Below are positions 8,700 to 16,632 of a stretch of 64,000 nucleotides of DNA, in pieces (position 1 is the first letter of the stretch; every line of letters begins with the position of its first letter). Both the position numbers and the translations under genes were made by a program. Origin of the DNA: Sphingomicrobium clamense. GTDB lineage: Bacteria; Pseudomonadota; Alphaproteobacteria; Sphingomonadales; Sphingomonadaceae. Location of the stretch: assembly GCF_019264355.1 (NCBI RefSeq), contig NZ_JAHVAH010000001.1, positions 666,001 through 730,000 on the forward strand, given 5' to 3'. Under the pieces are notes generated by a model. It did no database searches and was not told the DNA's origin. It worked only from the letters and a program-made list of their open reading frames with translations.

Positions 8700-9959
8700 C
8701 TACCAGCGGCGTTCGAAGCGGTTGCGGAGATAGATGGCGAGCCCGTTCATCAGCAGCATGAAGATGAGCAGGACGATAATGGCGGCGCTGGTCTTCTCGA
8801 CGAAGCCGCGATCGACTTCATCGGACCAGAGAAAGATCTGCACGGGCAGCACCGACGCGGGCGACGTGATCGTGTCGGGTGGCGAGGCGATGAAGGCGCG
8901 CATGCCGATCATCAGCAGCGGCGCGGTTTCGCCGAGCGCGCGCGCCATGCCGATGATGGTGCCGGTCAGGATGCCGGGCAGCGCGAGCGGCAGGACATGG
9001 TGGAAGACGACCTGCATCTTCGACGCGCCCACGCCGAGCGCGGCGTCGCGGATGGAAGGCGGCACGGCCTTGATCGCATTGCGACCCGCAATGACGATGA
9101 CCGGCATGGTCATCAGCGCGAGCGTCAGGCCGCCGACCAGCGGCGCGGAGCGCGGCAGGTGCATGAAGTTAAGGAAGACGGCGAGCCCGAGCAGGCCGAA
9201 GATGATCGAGGGCACCGCGGCCAGGTTGTTGATCGAGACCTCGATCATGTCGGTGATGCGATTGCGAGGCGCGAATTCCTCGAGATAGACGGCCGAAAGC
9301 ACGCCGATCGGGAAGGCAAGCGACATCGTCACCAGGATGGTCAGCAAGCTGCCCTTGAGCGCGCCCCACACCCCGACCGCGCTCGGATCGGTCGCGTCGG
9401 AGGCGGTGAGGAAGTCCTCGTTATAGTGGCGCGAGAATTCGCCACCTGCCGCTTCGATCTCGGCGACCAGTGCCTCGCTGGCGGCGTCGCCGTCGCTCTT
9501 GGCGGCGATGTCGATATTGCTGGCCACGGGAAGCGAGACGGTCACCTGTCGTTCGAGCATCGAAGGGTCGTCGATGATCTGCTGCGCAAGCTCGCGCCGC
9601 GCACCGTCGCCGAACAACTCCTTGCCGATCTCCTCGCCATAGGTCGCGGTCGCACTGTCACGGATCAGCTTGCCGAGCCCGGCGTTGGCGAGCGTCGCCT
9701 GCGCGCCCGGGCCCCGCACGGAGGCAGGGTCGACCATGACGGCCGAGCGCGGGAAGTCGAGCTGAATCGACGTTTCCATGCGGGTAAACCCGCCGATGCC
9801 CTTGGCGGCCATGGTGACCAGCAGGAAGGCAAGGAACAGGACCGAGACGGCGACGGCGGCAAAGCCGAATGCCTTGAAGCGTCGTTCGGCGGCGTACCGT
9901 TTCCTGACGCGGGCCTCCATCGACCCGTCGGTCCACTTGCTGGCGGTGGCGCTACTCAT
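8700..9959 (-). CDS. pstA: Phosphate ABC transporter permease PstA
   Basis: A 419-residue inner-membrane permease. After one N-terminal helix ([18 protein letters not shown]) comes a periplasmic loop of about 150 residues that E. coli PstA does not have. It is followed by the five-helix permease core, containing the cytoplasmic EAA-type loop ([27 protein letters not shown]). The extended loop is commonly seen in alphaproteobacterial PstA (general knowledge). The start overlaps the end of pstC by 8 bp, suggesting coupled translation of the two permease halves. Confidence 0.95.
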   Translation of the reverse strand: MSSATASKWTDGSMEARVRKRYAAERRFKAFGFAAVAVSVLFLAFLLVTMAAKGIGGFTRMETSIQLDFPRSAVMVDPASVRGPGAQATLANAGLGKLIRDSATATYGEEIGKELFGDGARRELAQQIIDDPSMLERQVTVSLPVASNIDIAAKSDGDAASEALVAEIEAAGGEFSRHYNEDFLTASDATDPSAVGVWGALKGSLLTILVTMSLAFPIGVLSAVYLEEFAPRNRITDMIEVSINNLAAVPSIIFGLLGLAVFLNFMHLPRSAPLVGGLTLALMTMPVIVIAGRNAIKAVPPSIRDAALGVGASKMQVVFHHVLPLALPGILTGTIIGMARALGETAPLLMIGMRAFIASPPDTITSPASVLPVQIFLWSDEVDRGFVEKTSAAIIVLLIFMLLMNGLAIYLRNRFERRW

Positions 9960-11331
9960 AAGCTTCCCGATATTTGCGCACGACGCGCAAGGCGATGAGG
10001 TTGAGGATCAAGGTGATCACGAAGAGGACGAGACCGAGCGCGAAGGCGGCGAGCGTCTTGGCGCTGTCGAATTCCTGGTCTCCGGTCAGCAGCTGGACGA
10101 TCTGGGTCGTCACGGTGGTGACGCTGTTGAACGGGTTGGCGGTCATGTTGGCGGCAAGGCCTGCGGCCATCACCACGATCATGGTTTCACCGATCGCGCG
10201 GCTCACTGCGAGGAGGACGCCGCCGACGACGCCGGGGAGGGCGGCGGGCAGGACGACGCGCTTGATCGTTTCCGACTTGGTCGCGCCTAGCGCTAGGCTG
10301 CCATCGTTCATCGCCTGCGGGACCGCTGCAATGCTGTCATCGGCCATCGAGGACACGAACGGGATGATCATGATGCCCATGACGAGGCCCGCGGCGAGCG
10401 CGCTTTCAGAGCTCGAAGGAATGCCCAGCATCATGCCGAAATCGCGCACGGCAGGCGCTACGGTCAGCGCGGCGAAGTAGCCGTAGACGACGGTCGGCAC
10501 GCCAGCGAGGATCTCGAGGATAGGCTTGAGCCAGGCGCGCACGCGCGCGTGGGCATATTGGGTGAGGTAGATCGCGCTCATCAGGCCGAGCGGGATCGCG
10601 ACGATCATGGCGATGATCGCGCCGATGAAGACCGTGCCCCAGAAGAGCGGGACCGATCCGAACGCGCCTGAGGAGCCGGCCTGGTCGGCGCGGATCGCAA
10701 TTTGAGGCGACCACTGCGTCCCGAACAGGAATTCGGTCGGGCTGACCATGCCGAAGAAGCGGATGGTCTCGAACAAGAGCGAGAGGACGATTCCCAGCGT
10801 GGTGAGGATCGCGATCAACGAGGCCGCGACCAGCACGATCATCACCCAGCGTTCGACGCCAGTGCGGGCGCGGAATTCGACGCCGATGCGCCGGAGCGCA
10901 AAGAAGGCGCCGCCGAGCGAGAGCAGGAATGCAATGCCGCCACCGAGCGCTGCATAGCGCGACGATGCCTCGGCATAGATGGGGGCGATTTCGCTCGCTT
11001 CGCTGTTGAAACCGACGCTGCGCGCGCCCGAGGCGATATCGCGCGCTTCGGCGAGAATCGCGTTCCGCTGCAGGTCGAAGTCGGGGAGCGCCATGCCCTG
11101 CGGGCTGGCAAGCACCGCCTGTTCGACCAGGCCCTGCTGGATCGGCGCCCAGATGGCGAGGAGAAGGAGGGCCGGTAACGCCGCCCAGAGCAGGGCGTAG
11201 AATGCGTGGTAGACCGGCAGGCTGTTCAAGCGCTGGCCGTCCCCGCGAAGCCCTTTCGCCCGACGATGGGCAAAGAGCGCGGCGAGGACGGCAACGCCGA
11301 GAATGGCGACGAGTGCAATGGACAAAGACAT
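9952..11331 (-). CDS. pstC: Phosphate ABC transporter permease PstC
   Basis: A 459-residue permease, longer than the E. coli form (319). The added length is an N-terminal half with helices at about 3-20 and 46-68 and a periplasmic loop. The core has the family segment PTEFLFGTQWSP and the EAA-type loop NDGSLALGATKSETIKRVVLPAALPGVV. It partners with PstA to form the channel for phosphate delivered by PstS. It starts 20 bp after the pstS stop on the same strand, so the operon order is pstS-pstC-pstA-pstB-phoU-phoB. Confidence 0.95.
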   Translation of the reverse strand: MSLSIALVAILGVAVLAALFAHRRAKGLRGDGQRLNSLPVYHAFYALLWAALPALLLLAIWAPIQQGLVEQAVLASPQGMALPDFDLQRNAILAEARDIASGARSVGFNSEASEIAPIYAEASSRYAALGGGIAFLLSLGGAFFALRRIGVEFRARTGVERWVMIVLVAASLIAILTTLGIVLSLLFETIRFFGMVSPTEFLFGTQWSPQIAIRADQAGSSGAFGSVPLFWGTVFIGAIIAMIVAIPLGLMSAIYLTQYAHARVRAWLKPILEILAGVPTVVYGYFAALTVAPAVRDFGMMLGIPSSSESALAAGLVMGIMIIPFVSSMADDSIAAVPQAMNDGSLALGATKSETIKRVVLPAALPGVVGGVLLAVSRAIGETMIVVMAAGLAANMTANPFNSVTTVTTQIVQLLTGDQEFDSAKTLAAFALGLVLFVITLILNLIALRVVRKYREAYE

Positions 11332-11351
11332 GGCGCCCGTCGCCCTTCTAC

Positions 11352-12380
11352 TTAGAGTTCCGACCCGTCAAGGGTGGTAAGGTTGGTGGCCGCGTCGTTC
11401 GAAGCGGCAGCGTCGTCGCCGGCAAGCGGAACGAGGCCGCGCTGCTCGAGCATGCCGCCCGAACCCCACGACTGGGCGTAGAGGTTGAGGAAGTCGCGAA
11501 TCGCGGGCTTCACTTCGACATGCTCGCCCTTCACGTAGATGAATAGCTTGCGCGCGCCCGGATATTCGAGCGACGAAATCGTCTCGGTGTTCGGCATTGC
11601 GCCACCGATCGACACGGGCTGCACCTTGTCCGAGTTGGCTTCGAGGAAGCTGTAGCCGAGCACGCCGAGCATGCCGTCGTCAGCCGACACCTTCTGCACG
11701 AGCAGGTTGTCGTTTTCGCCCGCTTCGATGAAGACGCCGTCTTCGCGGATCGTGTGACAGGTGGCCTCGTAGGCCTTCTTGTCGCTCTCCTTGAGCGCCT
11801 TCATGTCGTCATTCGACGCGCAGCCGGCTTCGAGGATCAGTTCGGCGAAGCTGTCGCGCGTACCCGACGTGGGCGGCGGGCCGTAGACGCGGATGGGAAT
11901 GTTCGGAAGGCCTTCGCGGACGTCCGACCAGTTCTGCGCTGTCTGTTCGCCGCCATAGGGATCTTTGGCGAGCGCGGCGTAGATGTCTTCGACGGTCAGG
12001 TCGATCGGATCGGCACCCTTGGCCTGGATCAGGGTCAGGCCGTCAATGCCGACGGCGACTTCGATGACGTTGTTGACGCCCGCTTCGGCGCACATGTCGA
12101 ATTCGCTCTTCTTCATGCGGCGCGACGCGTTGACGATGTCGGGATGCTCTTCACCGACGCCAGCGCAGAACAGCTTCATGCCCGACCCGGTGCCGGTCGA
12201 TTCGACGATCACGCTGGTGCCGGGGTTGGCGCGCTGGAAGCTTTCGGCAACCGCGGTGGTGAACGGATAGACGGTCGACGAGCCGACCACCTTGATCTGG
12301 TTCAGCGCGGACGAACCGCCGTCCGAACCGCATGCCGCGACGGCAGCCGCGAGCGGCAGGATAATCAGAGATTTTTTCAT
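11352..12380 (-). CDS. pstS: Phosphate-binding lipoprotein PstS
   Basis: A 342-residue substrate-binding protein. The start at 12380 gives a classic lipoprotein signal (MKKSLIILPLAAAVAAC, Cys at the lipobox), followed by GSDGGSSALNQIKVVGSSTVYPF. The phosphate-contact motifs of the PstS family (GSSTVYPFT and TGTGSGMKLFC) are visible. It captures phosphate in the periplasm for PstCAB. An upstream in-frame extension to 12425 would remove the signal peptide from the N-terminus and is rejected. A Pho box of three repeats begins 78 bp upstream of this ATG, so induction by PhoB under phosphate limitation is expected. Confidence 0.95.
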   Translation of the reverse strand: MKKSLIILPLAAAVAACGSDGGSSALNQIKVVGSSTVYPFTTAVAESFQRANPGTSVIVESTGTGSGMKLFCAGVGEEHPDIVNASRRMKKSEFDMCAEAGVNNVIEVAVGIDGLTLIQAKGADPIDLTVEDIYAALAKDPYGGEQTAQNWSDVREGLPNIPIRVYGPPPTSGTRDSFAELILEAGCASNDDMKALKESDKKAYEATCHTIREDGVFIEAGENDNLLVQKVSADDGMLGVLGYSFLEANSDKVQPVSIGGAMPNTETISSLEYPGARKLFIYVKGEHVEVKPAIRDFLNLYAQSWGSGGMLEQRGLVPLAGDDAAASNDAATNLTTLDGSEL

Positions 12381-12457
12381 CGGAAGAAATACTCCCTTGG
12401 AATTCGATGAGGGTTGGCTTTGCACGCACCCGCCTAGCGGCCATTGCGGTGGTCGTT

Positions 12458-12484
12458 GTGACGCTTTTGTTACAGTTTCGTGAC
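12458..12484 (-). promoter_or_regulatory. Pho box: three PhoB half-sites upstream of pstS
   Basis: Read on the minus strand there are three copies of GTCAC/GTAAC/GTCAC, starting exactly 11 bp apart (plus-strand GTGAC at 12458 and 12480 and GTTAC at 12469), with A-rich spacers. That is the spacing of PhoB half-sites (CTGTCAT-type, 11-bp direct repeats, one per helical turn). The site lies between the phoR stop (12497) and the pstS ATG (12380), so pstS and the genes after it have their own PhoB-controlled promoter. Confidence 0.85.
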
Positions 12485-12496
12485 GCCGGTCCCGGC

Positions 12497-13492
12497 TTAT
12501 TCCGCCAGCGGCAAGGCGATCGTGACCGTCGTCCCGTGCCCGGGGCTCGATGCGATGTCCAAGATTCCCCTGTGGCGCTCGACGATATGCTTGACGATCG
12601 CGAGGCCCAGACCGGTCCCCCCGCTCTCCCGGCTGCGCGCTTCATCGGCGCGATAAAAACGTTCGGTCAGGCGCGGCAGGTGGTCCGCAGCAATGCCTTC
12701 GCCCTCGTCGCGCACGATCAGGCGCACGAATCGCCCCTCCTTGCGAACGCTGATCGCGACCGCCGGCTTTTCCGGCGAGCAGCCATAGCGCAGCGCGTTG
12801 CTGATCAGATTGTCGAGCACCTGCCGCAGCTGCCCGACATCCCCCACGATCGCAGGAACGTCCTCTGCCATTTCGGTCCTCACGCGACATTGCGATCGAT
12901 TCGCCAGATCCTGGTTGGCATCGACCGCATCCTCGACCAGCGCGGGCAGGTCGACCTTATCGCGCGGGCGCACGAAGCGGTCCGCCTCGATGCGCGACAG
13001 GTCCATCAGGTCCTCGACGATCCGCAGCATTCGAATCGATTCGGTCTCGATCGTCTTGGCGAATCGTTGTCTGAGTTCGGGGTCGATCTCGGCATCGTCG
13101 GCGAGTGTCTCGGCATAACCGCGAATGGTGGTGAGGGGCGTACGCAACTCGTGACTGGCATTCGCCACGAAATCGACGCGCATCCGCTCGGCCGCGCGGG
13201 AGGCTCCACGATCGATCATTCGAATAAGGAGCGTCGAGTCCTCGAGCGGCGTCAGGATGACGCGCCAGGGACGGTCGACGCCGCCAATGCCTTCGACGTC
13301 CAGGCTCGCTTCCTTGCCGCTCTCGATCGCGGCGAGCACGGCGGGATGGCGGATGGCGAGGCGGATGTCGTTGTGGACCAATCGCCGCGCGAAGATGTCG
13401 CGTGCCGCCCGGTTGGCCTGTTCGAGACGATGGCCGCGGACCAGCAGTGCCGGTTCGCTGATGGCGTCGAGAAGGGCGGCGCGTTCGGTCAT
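12497..13492 (-). CDS. phoR: Phosphate regulon sensor histidine kinase PhoR (no membrane segments)
   Basis: A 331-residue histidine kinase. A PAS-like N-terminal domain of about 100 residues is followed by a HisKA domain with phosphoacceptor H114 in NASHELRTPLTTIRGY. The ATPase domain follows, with the N-box QVLDNLISNALRYG, G1 DEGEGI and G2 GGTGLGLAIVKHI. E. coli PhoR starts with membrane helices, and I see no hydrophobic stretch here, so this PhoR is probably soluble or recruited by the Pst-PhoU complex. It phosphorylates PhoB. It is the first gene of the phosphate cluster, with the Pho box immediately after its stop. Confidence 0.93.
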   Translation of the reverse strand: MTERAALLDAISEPALLVRGHRLEQANRAARDIFARRLVHNDIRLAIRHPAVLAAIESGKEASLDVEGIGGVDRPWRVILTPLEDSTLLIRMIDRGASRAAERMRVDFVANASHELRTPLTTIRGYAETLADDAEIDPELRQRFAKTIETESIRMLRIVEDLMDLSRIEADRFVRPRDKVDLPALVEDAVDANQDLANRSQCRVRTEMAEDVPAIVGDVGQLRQVLDNLISNALRYGCSPEKPAVAISVRKEGRFVRLIVRDEGEGIAADHLPRLTERFYRADEARSRESGGTGLGLAIVKHIVERHRGILDIASSPGHGTTVTIALPLAE

Positions 13493-13525
13493 GGCTCGTC
13501 CCTTAGCGAGCCCCGTCGCGAAGGA

Positions 13526-13978
13526 CTAGGCGGCTGCGGGGGGAGGGGCTTCGTCGCCCTCGACCATCGCGCGCAGCTCTCTACGCTGCGAGCGCCAGAC
13601 GGCGATGCCGATGCAGAGCAGCACCGGATAGCTCCAGAACTGCACGGCGAGCGCGTAGGCGGTCGGGATAAGATCCATCTTCAACGCGCGAATGGCATGA
13701 GCCGACACGGTCACGAGATGAAAGCCGGCAATCCACAACGGCCAGAAGCGCTGCGATCGCAAGGCAATGAAAAGGAAAAGACCGAACAGCATCACGTCGA
13801 CGGCAAGAACGCCGAATTCCATGCTGCTATACTTGGTCGCGTCGGGAGACACGAGCAGGCGCGTCGCAACGGTTGCTGCGACGCAGCCTGCTGCAGCTAG
13901 TTTATGCTCTCCTGTGCCTTTGAGGAAAGCATAGAGCGTAATCGAAAACAGCAAGGTCCAGTAGAGGGTGGGAAGCAT
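13526..13978 (-). CDS. Small integral membrane protein of unknown function
   Basis: A 150-residue protein with four likely membrane helices (about 3-20, 57-73, 79-96 and 108-127) and a short cytoplasmic tail ending in acidic and proline/alanine residues. No catalytic motif is visible and I do not recognise the family. It is 33 bp upstream of phoR on the same strand, but that neighbourhood alone does not tie it to phosphate. The initiation region has no convincing Shine-Dalgarno, so the exact start is uncertain. Confidence 0.7.
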   Translation of the reverse strand: MLPTLYWTLLFSITLYAFLKGTGEHKLAAAGCVAATVATRLLVSPDATKYSSMEFGVLAVDVMLFGLFLFIALRSQRFWPLWIAGFHLVTVSAHAIRALKMDLIPTAYALAVQFWSYPVLLCIGIAVWRSQRRELRAMVEGDEAPPPAAA

Positions 13979-14017
13979 GCCTGGCTGAACCTTCCTGTTT
14001 TCCGCGTCTCAGTGAGA

Positions 14018-14368
14018 TCAGGCGACGACGCGAAGGTCGGCGCGACCCTGGGTCGGCATCGGCGTGTCGCTCTCGTCACCGAACATCACGGTATGGCGAA
14101 GTCCGGGGACGTGCTGGGCGGTTTCTTTCAAGATCGCGTGAGCCATCGCGACATTTCCGCGCGCGGCAACCATACCCTGAAGCGACTGGGCGACCTGTTC
14201 GAGCGCCTGATGGCCGGTGGCGGTCGGGACGTTGGCAGTCTCGCGGGCGCGGATCATCCGCATCTGCAGCTCGGCCAACTCCTCAAGCGCGCTTTCGATT
14301 TTCTGTTCCACGAGACGGACCTGGGTCCCGACTTCGTAGGCGGCGTTTTCGATCATCTGCTTACGCAT
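14018..14368 (-). CDS. Conserved-looking hypothetical protein, helical
   Basis: A 116-residue soluble protein with no named family. The first ~60 residues form a long heptad-like helix (VGTQVRLVEQKIESALEELAELQMRMI), suggesting a coiled coil. The middle carries HQALEQVAQSLQGMVAARG, and the C-terminus is loop-like. GGAG lies about 9 bases before the ATG. It follows the LuxR-type membrane-anchored protein by about 60 bp on the same strand and may share its transcript. Its function cannot be inferred from sequence. Confidence 0.65.
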   Translation of the reverse strand: MRKQMIENAAYEVGTQVRLVEQKIESALEELAELQMRMIRARETANVPTATGHQALEQVAQSLQGMVAARGNVAMAHAILKETAQHVPGLRHTVMFGDESDTPMPTQGRADLRVVA

Positions 14369-14428
14369 GGTTTTTCACTCCAGTCTGTCCGCGTTGTGCG
14401 GAGCGGGAGCGGTTCGTCGAACGAGTGG

Positions 14429-14998
14429 TTAGCCCTGAATTCCCAACAGGCGAGCGAGGCTTTCGAGACCGGCAAGGTACATGCCCGCCGAAAACAGCGC
14501 GCCGATGGCGATGAGGACAATCCAGAGCAGTCGGAATCCGACGCCCATCTCGTTGCGAGGCTGACTCCCTGTTGCAAACGGCAAAGGCAGGGAGGTCCGA
14601 ATACGCGCCGAACCTTGCTCGGTTTGAAGCCCGGCAAAGTCGGACCCCCCTGCACGGCTGGCGTGCCGAATCTGTGTGCCAACCGTGTTTTCGGATTGGC
14701 TCGATTCGGTCGCTTCGGGAATGTACGGCGATTGATGTATCAACCGTTGAGATGGTCCTTCCACTTGGACCACGAGGCGCGCGGCCTCCTGACGGCGCGA
14801 GACGCCGAGGATCTGGATCGCCTGACGCGCCCGCTGGTCGACCGTATGCGGCGAAATATCGAGCTCGGCGGCGATTTCCTTGGAATTCATGTGATTGGCA
14901 ACCATGCGCAACACTTCCAGCTGCCCCTCGCTTAATTGAGCAACGAGCGCCGATGTGTCGCGATAGTCATCGTCCGATTTCTTCACGGCCAGTCCCAT
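14429..14998 (-). CDS. LuxR-type HTH protein with C-terminal membrane anchor
   Basis: A 189-residue protein. Residues about 20-75 (SEGQLEVLRMVANHMNSKEIAAELDISPHTVDQRARQAIQILG) form a GerE/LuxR-type helix-turn-helix. A disordered Ser/Gln-rich linker follows, and residues about 155-176 (LLWIVLIAIGALFSAGMYL) make one membrane helix. There is no receiver or autoinducer-binding domain. A DNA-binding domain tethered to the inner membrane would be a one-component regulator whose signal is unknown. The Shine-Dalgarno AGGGAA precedes the ATG. This domain layout occurs in other sphingomonads as far as I recall. Confidence 0.8.
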   Translation of the reverse strand: MGLAVKKSDDDYRDTSALVAQLSEGQLEVLRMVANHMNSKEIAAELDISPHTVDQRARQAIQILGVSRRQEAARLVVQVEGPSQRLIHQSPYIPEATESSQSENTVGTQIRHASRAGGSDFAGLQTEQGSARIRTSLPLPFATGSQPRNEMGVGFRLLWIVLIAIGALFSAGMYLAGLESLARLLGIQG

Positions 14999-15201
14999 AC
15001 AAATTCCCTGCCCACTGCCGAGTTGCCCTCACTCGGATACCAACGCATTAACCCTAAATGCCGGATTTCCGCTAATTCTGAAGCGGTGTTCATATCCTAA
15101 ACGCGCGACAAAAGCCAACGGGGGCATTGGAAAAAGCACCTGTAGAGGCTCGCATCACAGAGATGGAGCGGCTCGAAGCACGGCGTTGCTTAAAGAGAAA
15201 A

Positions 15202-15287
15202 TGGTGGACAGGGCTGGATTCGAACCAGCGTACGCTTGCGCGGGCAGATTTACAGTCTGCTGCCTTTAACCACTCGGCCACCTGTCC
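15202..15287 (-). tRNA. tRNA-Tyr (GTA anticodon)
   Basis: An 86-nt class II tRNA on the minus strand. Acceptor GGACAGG pairs with CCTGTCC. The anticodon loop CTGTAAA has anticodon GTA, a long variable arm (CCCGCGCAAGCGTACG-like) is present, and the T-loop is GGTTCGAATCC. CCA is encoded at 15204-15202. It lies 190 bp downstream of tRNA-Gly on the same strand, and the two may be co-transcribed. Confidence 0.97.
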
Positions 15288-15477
15288 ACAGGTGCTAGGC
15301 AGGGGCGCCATTTGGCGGGCAACGGCCTGTCTGTCAACAGGGTACGGCGGCGTTCAGGCGCTTCTTAAGCGATGTTGCACACGAATGGATTTCGAGTGGG
15401 CGCTTGGCAGTCGCCTGCGGGCGGCTTCGCCACGCCGCAGCGCTCCACCGATTTTCGTCCCCCGGACGAAAAGTCGA

Positions 15478-15551
15478 TGGAGCGGGTGAAGGGAATCGAA
15501 CCCTCGTCGTAAGCTTGGAAGGCTTCTGCTCTACCATTGAGCTACACCCGC
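15478..15551 (-). tRNA. tRNA-Gly (TCC anticodon)
   Basis: A 74-nt tRNA on the minus strand. Acceptor GCGGGTG pairs with CACCCGC. The anticodon loop CTTCCAA has anticodon TCC, and the T-arm is GAGGGTTCGATTCCCTT. CCA is encoded at 15480-15478. It is followed at some distance by tRNA-Tyr. The 190 bp between the two tRNAs hold no supported gene. Confidence 0.97.
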
Positions 15552-15603
15552 CCATGTCGGTGCGAGCGGCTCCCTGCCACCGAGCGCCCGCCTTGGTCAA
15601 GCA

Positions 15604-16557
15604 CTACTGGTCCGCGAAGCGGTCGGTCGCGCGGATGAGGCCGTCGAGAATTCCCGGCTCATTATAGAGATGGCCGCCATCGGGCACGATCTGGAGATCG
15701 GCCTCGGGCCATGCCTTGCTGAGCGCCCAGGCGGCAGCTGGCGGCGTGCAGCAATCGTGCCGGCCCTGGACGATCACACCGGGGATGTGACGGATCTTCT
15801 CGGCGTCGCGCAGCAGCTGGTTCTCTTCCAGCCAGCAATCATGGATGAAATAGTGATTCTCGATCCGGGCGATCGCGATCGCGAATTCGGCATCGGTGAA
15901 ATGGTCCATCACGTCGGGCTGCGGCAGCAACGTGACGGTCGACGCTTCCCAGCCCGACCAGGCCTTGGCCGCCTCGACCTTCTTCTCGTGATCGTCTCCG
16001 GTCAGGATCTTGCGATAGGCCGTGACATTGTCCTTCTCCGTGTGGCCCGCGATCGGCGCCATGAACGTCTCCCACGCCTCGGGGTAAAGCTCGCTCGCGC
16101 CATAGGTGAACAGCCAGTCATGTTCCTTCTGGCTCGACAGGAAGATGCCGCGCAGGATCAGTTCGGTGACGCGGTCGGGATGGGTCTGGGCATAGGCAAG
16201 GCTCAGCGTCGAGCCCCAGCTGCCGCCGAACACCTGCCATTTCTCGTGCCCGCACATCTCGCGCAGCTTCTCGATATCCGCGACGAGGTCCCAGGTCGTA
16301 TTGTGCTCGAGGCTGGCGAAGGGCGTCGAGCGCCCGCACCCGCGCTGTTCGAACAACAGGACGTCATATTTCTCGGGGTTCCAGCAGCGGCGATTATCGT
16401 CGCCGAAGCCGCCACCAGGCCCGCCATGCAGGAAGACGGCGGGCTTGGCGCCCGGCGTGCCGACCCGCTCGTAATAAAGACTGTGCCCGTCACCGACGTC
16501 GAGATGCCCGGTCTCGTAGGGCATGATGTGGGGGTAGAAGGTGCGGCGTTGGGTCAT
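15604..16557 (-). CDS. pip: Proline iminopeptidase
   Basis: A 317-residue alpha/beta hydrolase of peptidase family S33. The oxyanion motif HGGPGGG (about residues 43-49), nucleophile elbow GGSWGSTL (Ser of GxSxGS) and late His of VPDGGHLYNEP are all present. The segment EQRGCGRSTPFA is diagnostic for prolyl aminopeptidases. It removes N-terminal proline from peptides in the cytoplasm. The start at 16557 (MTQRRTFYPHIMPYETGHLDV) is chosen for the GGAG six bases upstream and the standard family N-terminus. The longer frame to 16623 has no support. Confidence 0.93.
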   Translation of the reverse strand: MTQRRTFYPHIMPYETGHLDVGDGHSLYYERVGTPGAKPAVFLHGGPGGGFGDDNRRCWNPEKYDVLLFEQRGCGRSTPFASLEHNTTWDLVADIEKLREMCGHEKWQVFGGSWGSTLSLAYAQTHPDRVTELILRGIFLSSQKEHDWLFTYGASELYPEAWETFMAPIAGHTEKDNVTAYRKILTGDDHEKKVEAAKAWSGWEASTVTLLPQPDVMDHFTDAEFAIAIARIENHYFIHDCWLEENQLLRDAEKIRHIPGVIVQGRHDCCTPPAAAWALSKAWPEADLQIVPDGGHLYNEPGILDGLIRATDRFADQ

Positions 16558-16632
16558 CGAGGGCTCCGAAACGAAAAGGGCGGCGATATGCCTCGCGCAC
16601 CGCCGCCCCTTTGGCAAGCCCATGGTGAGGGC

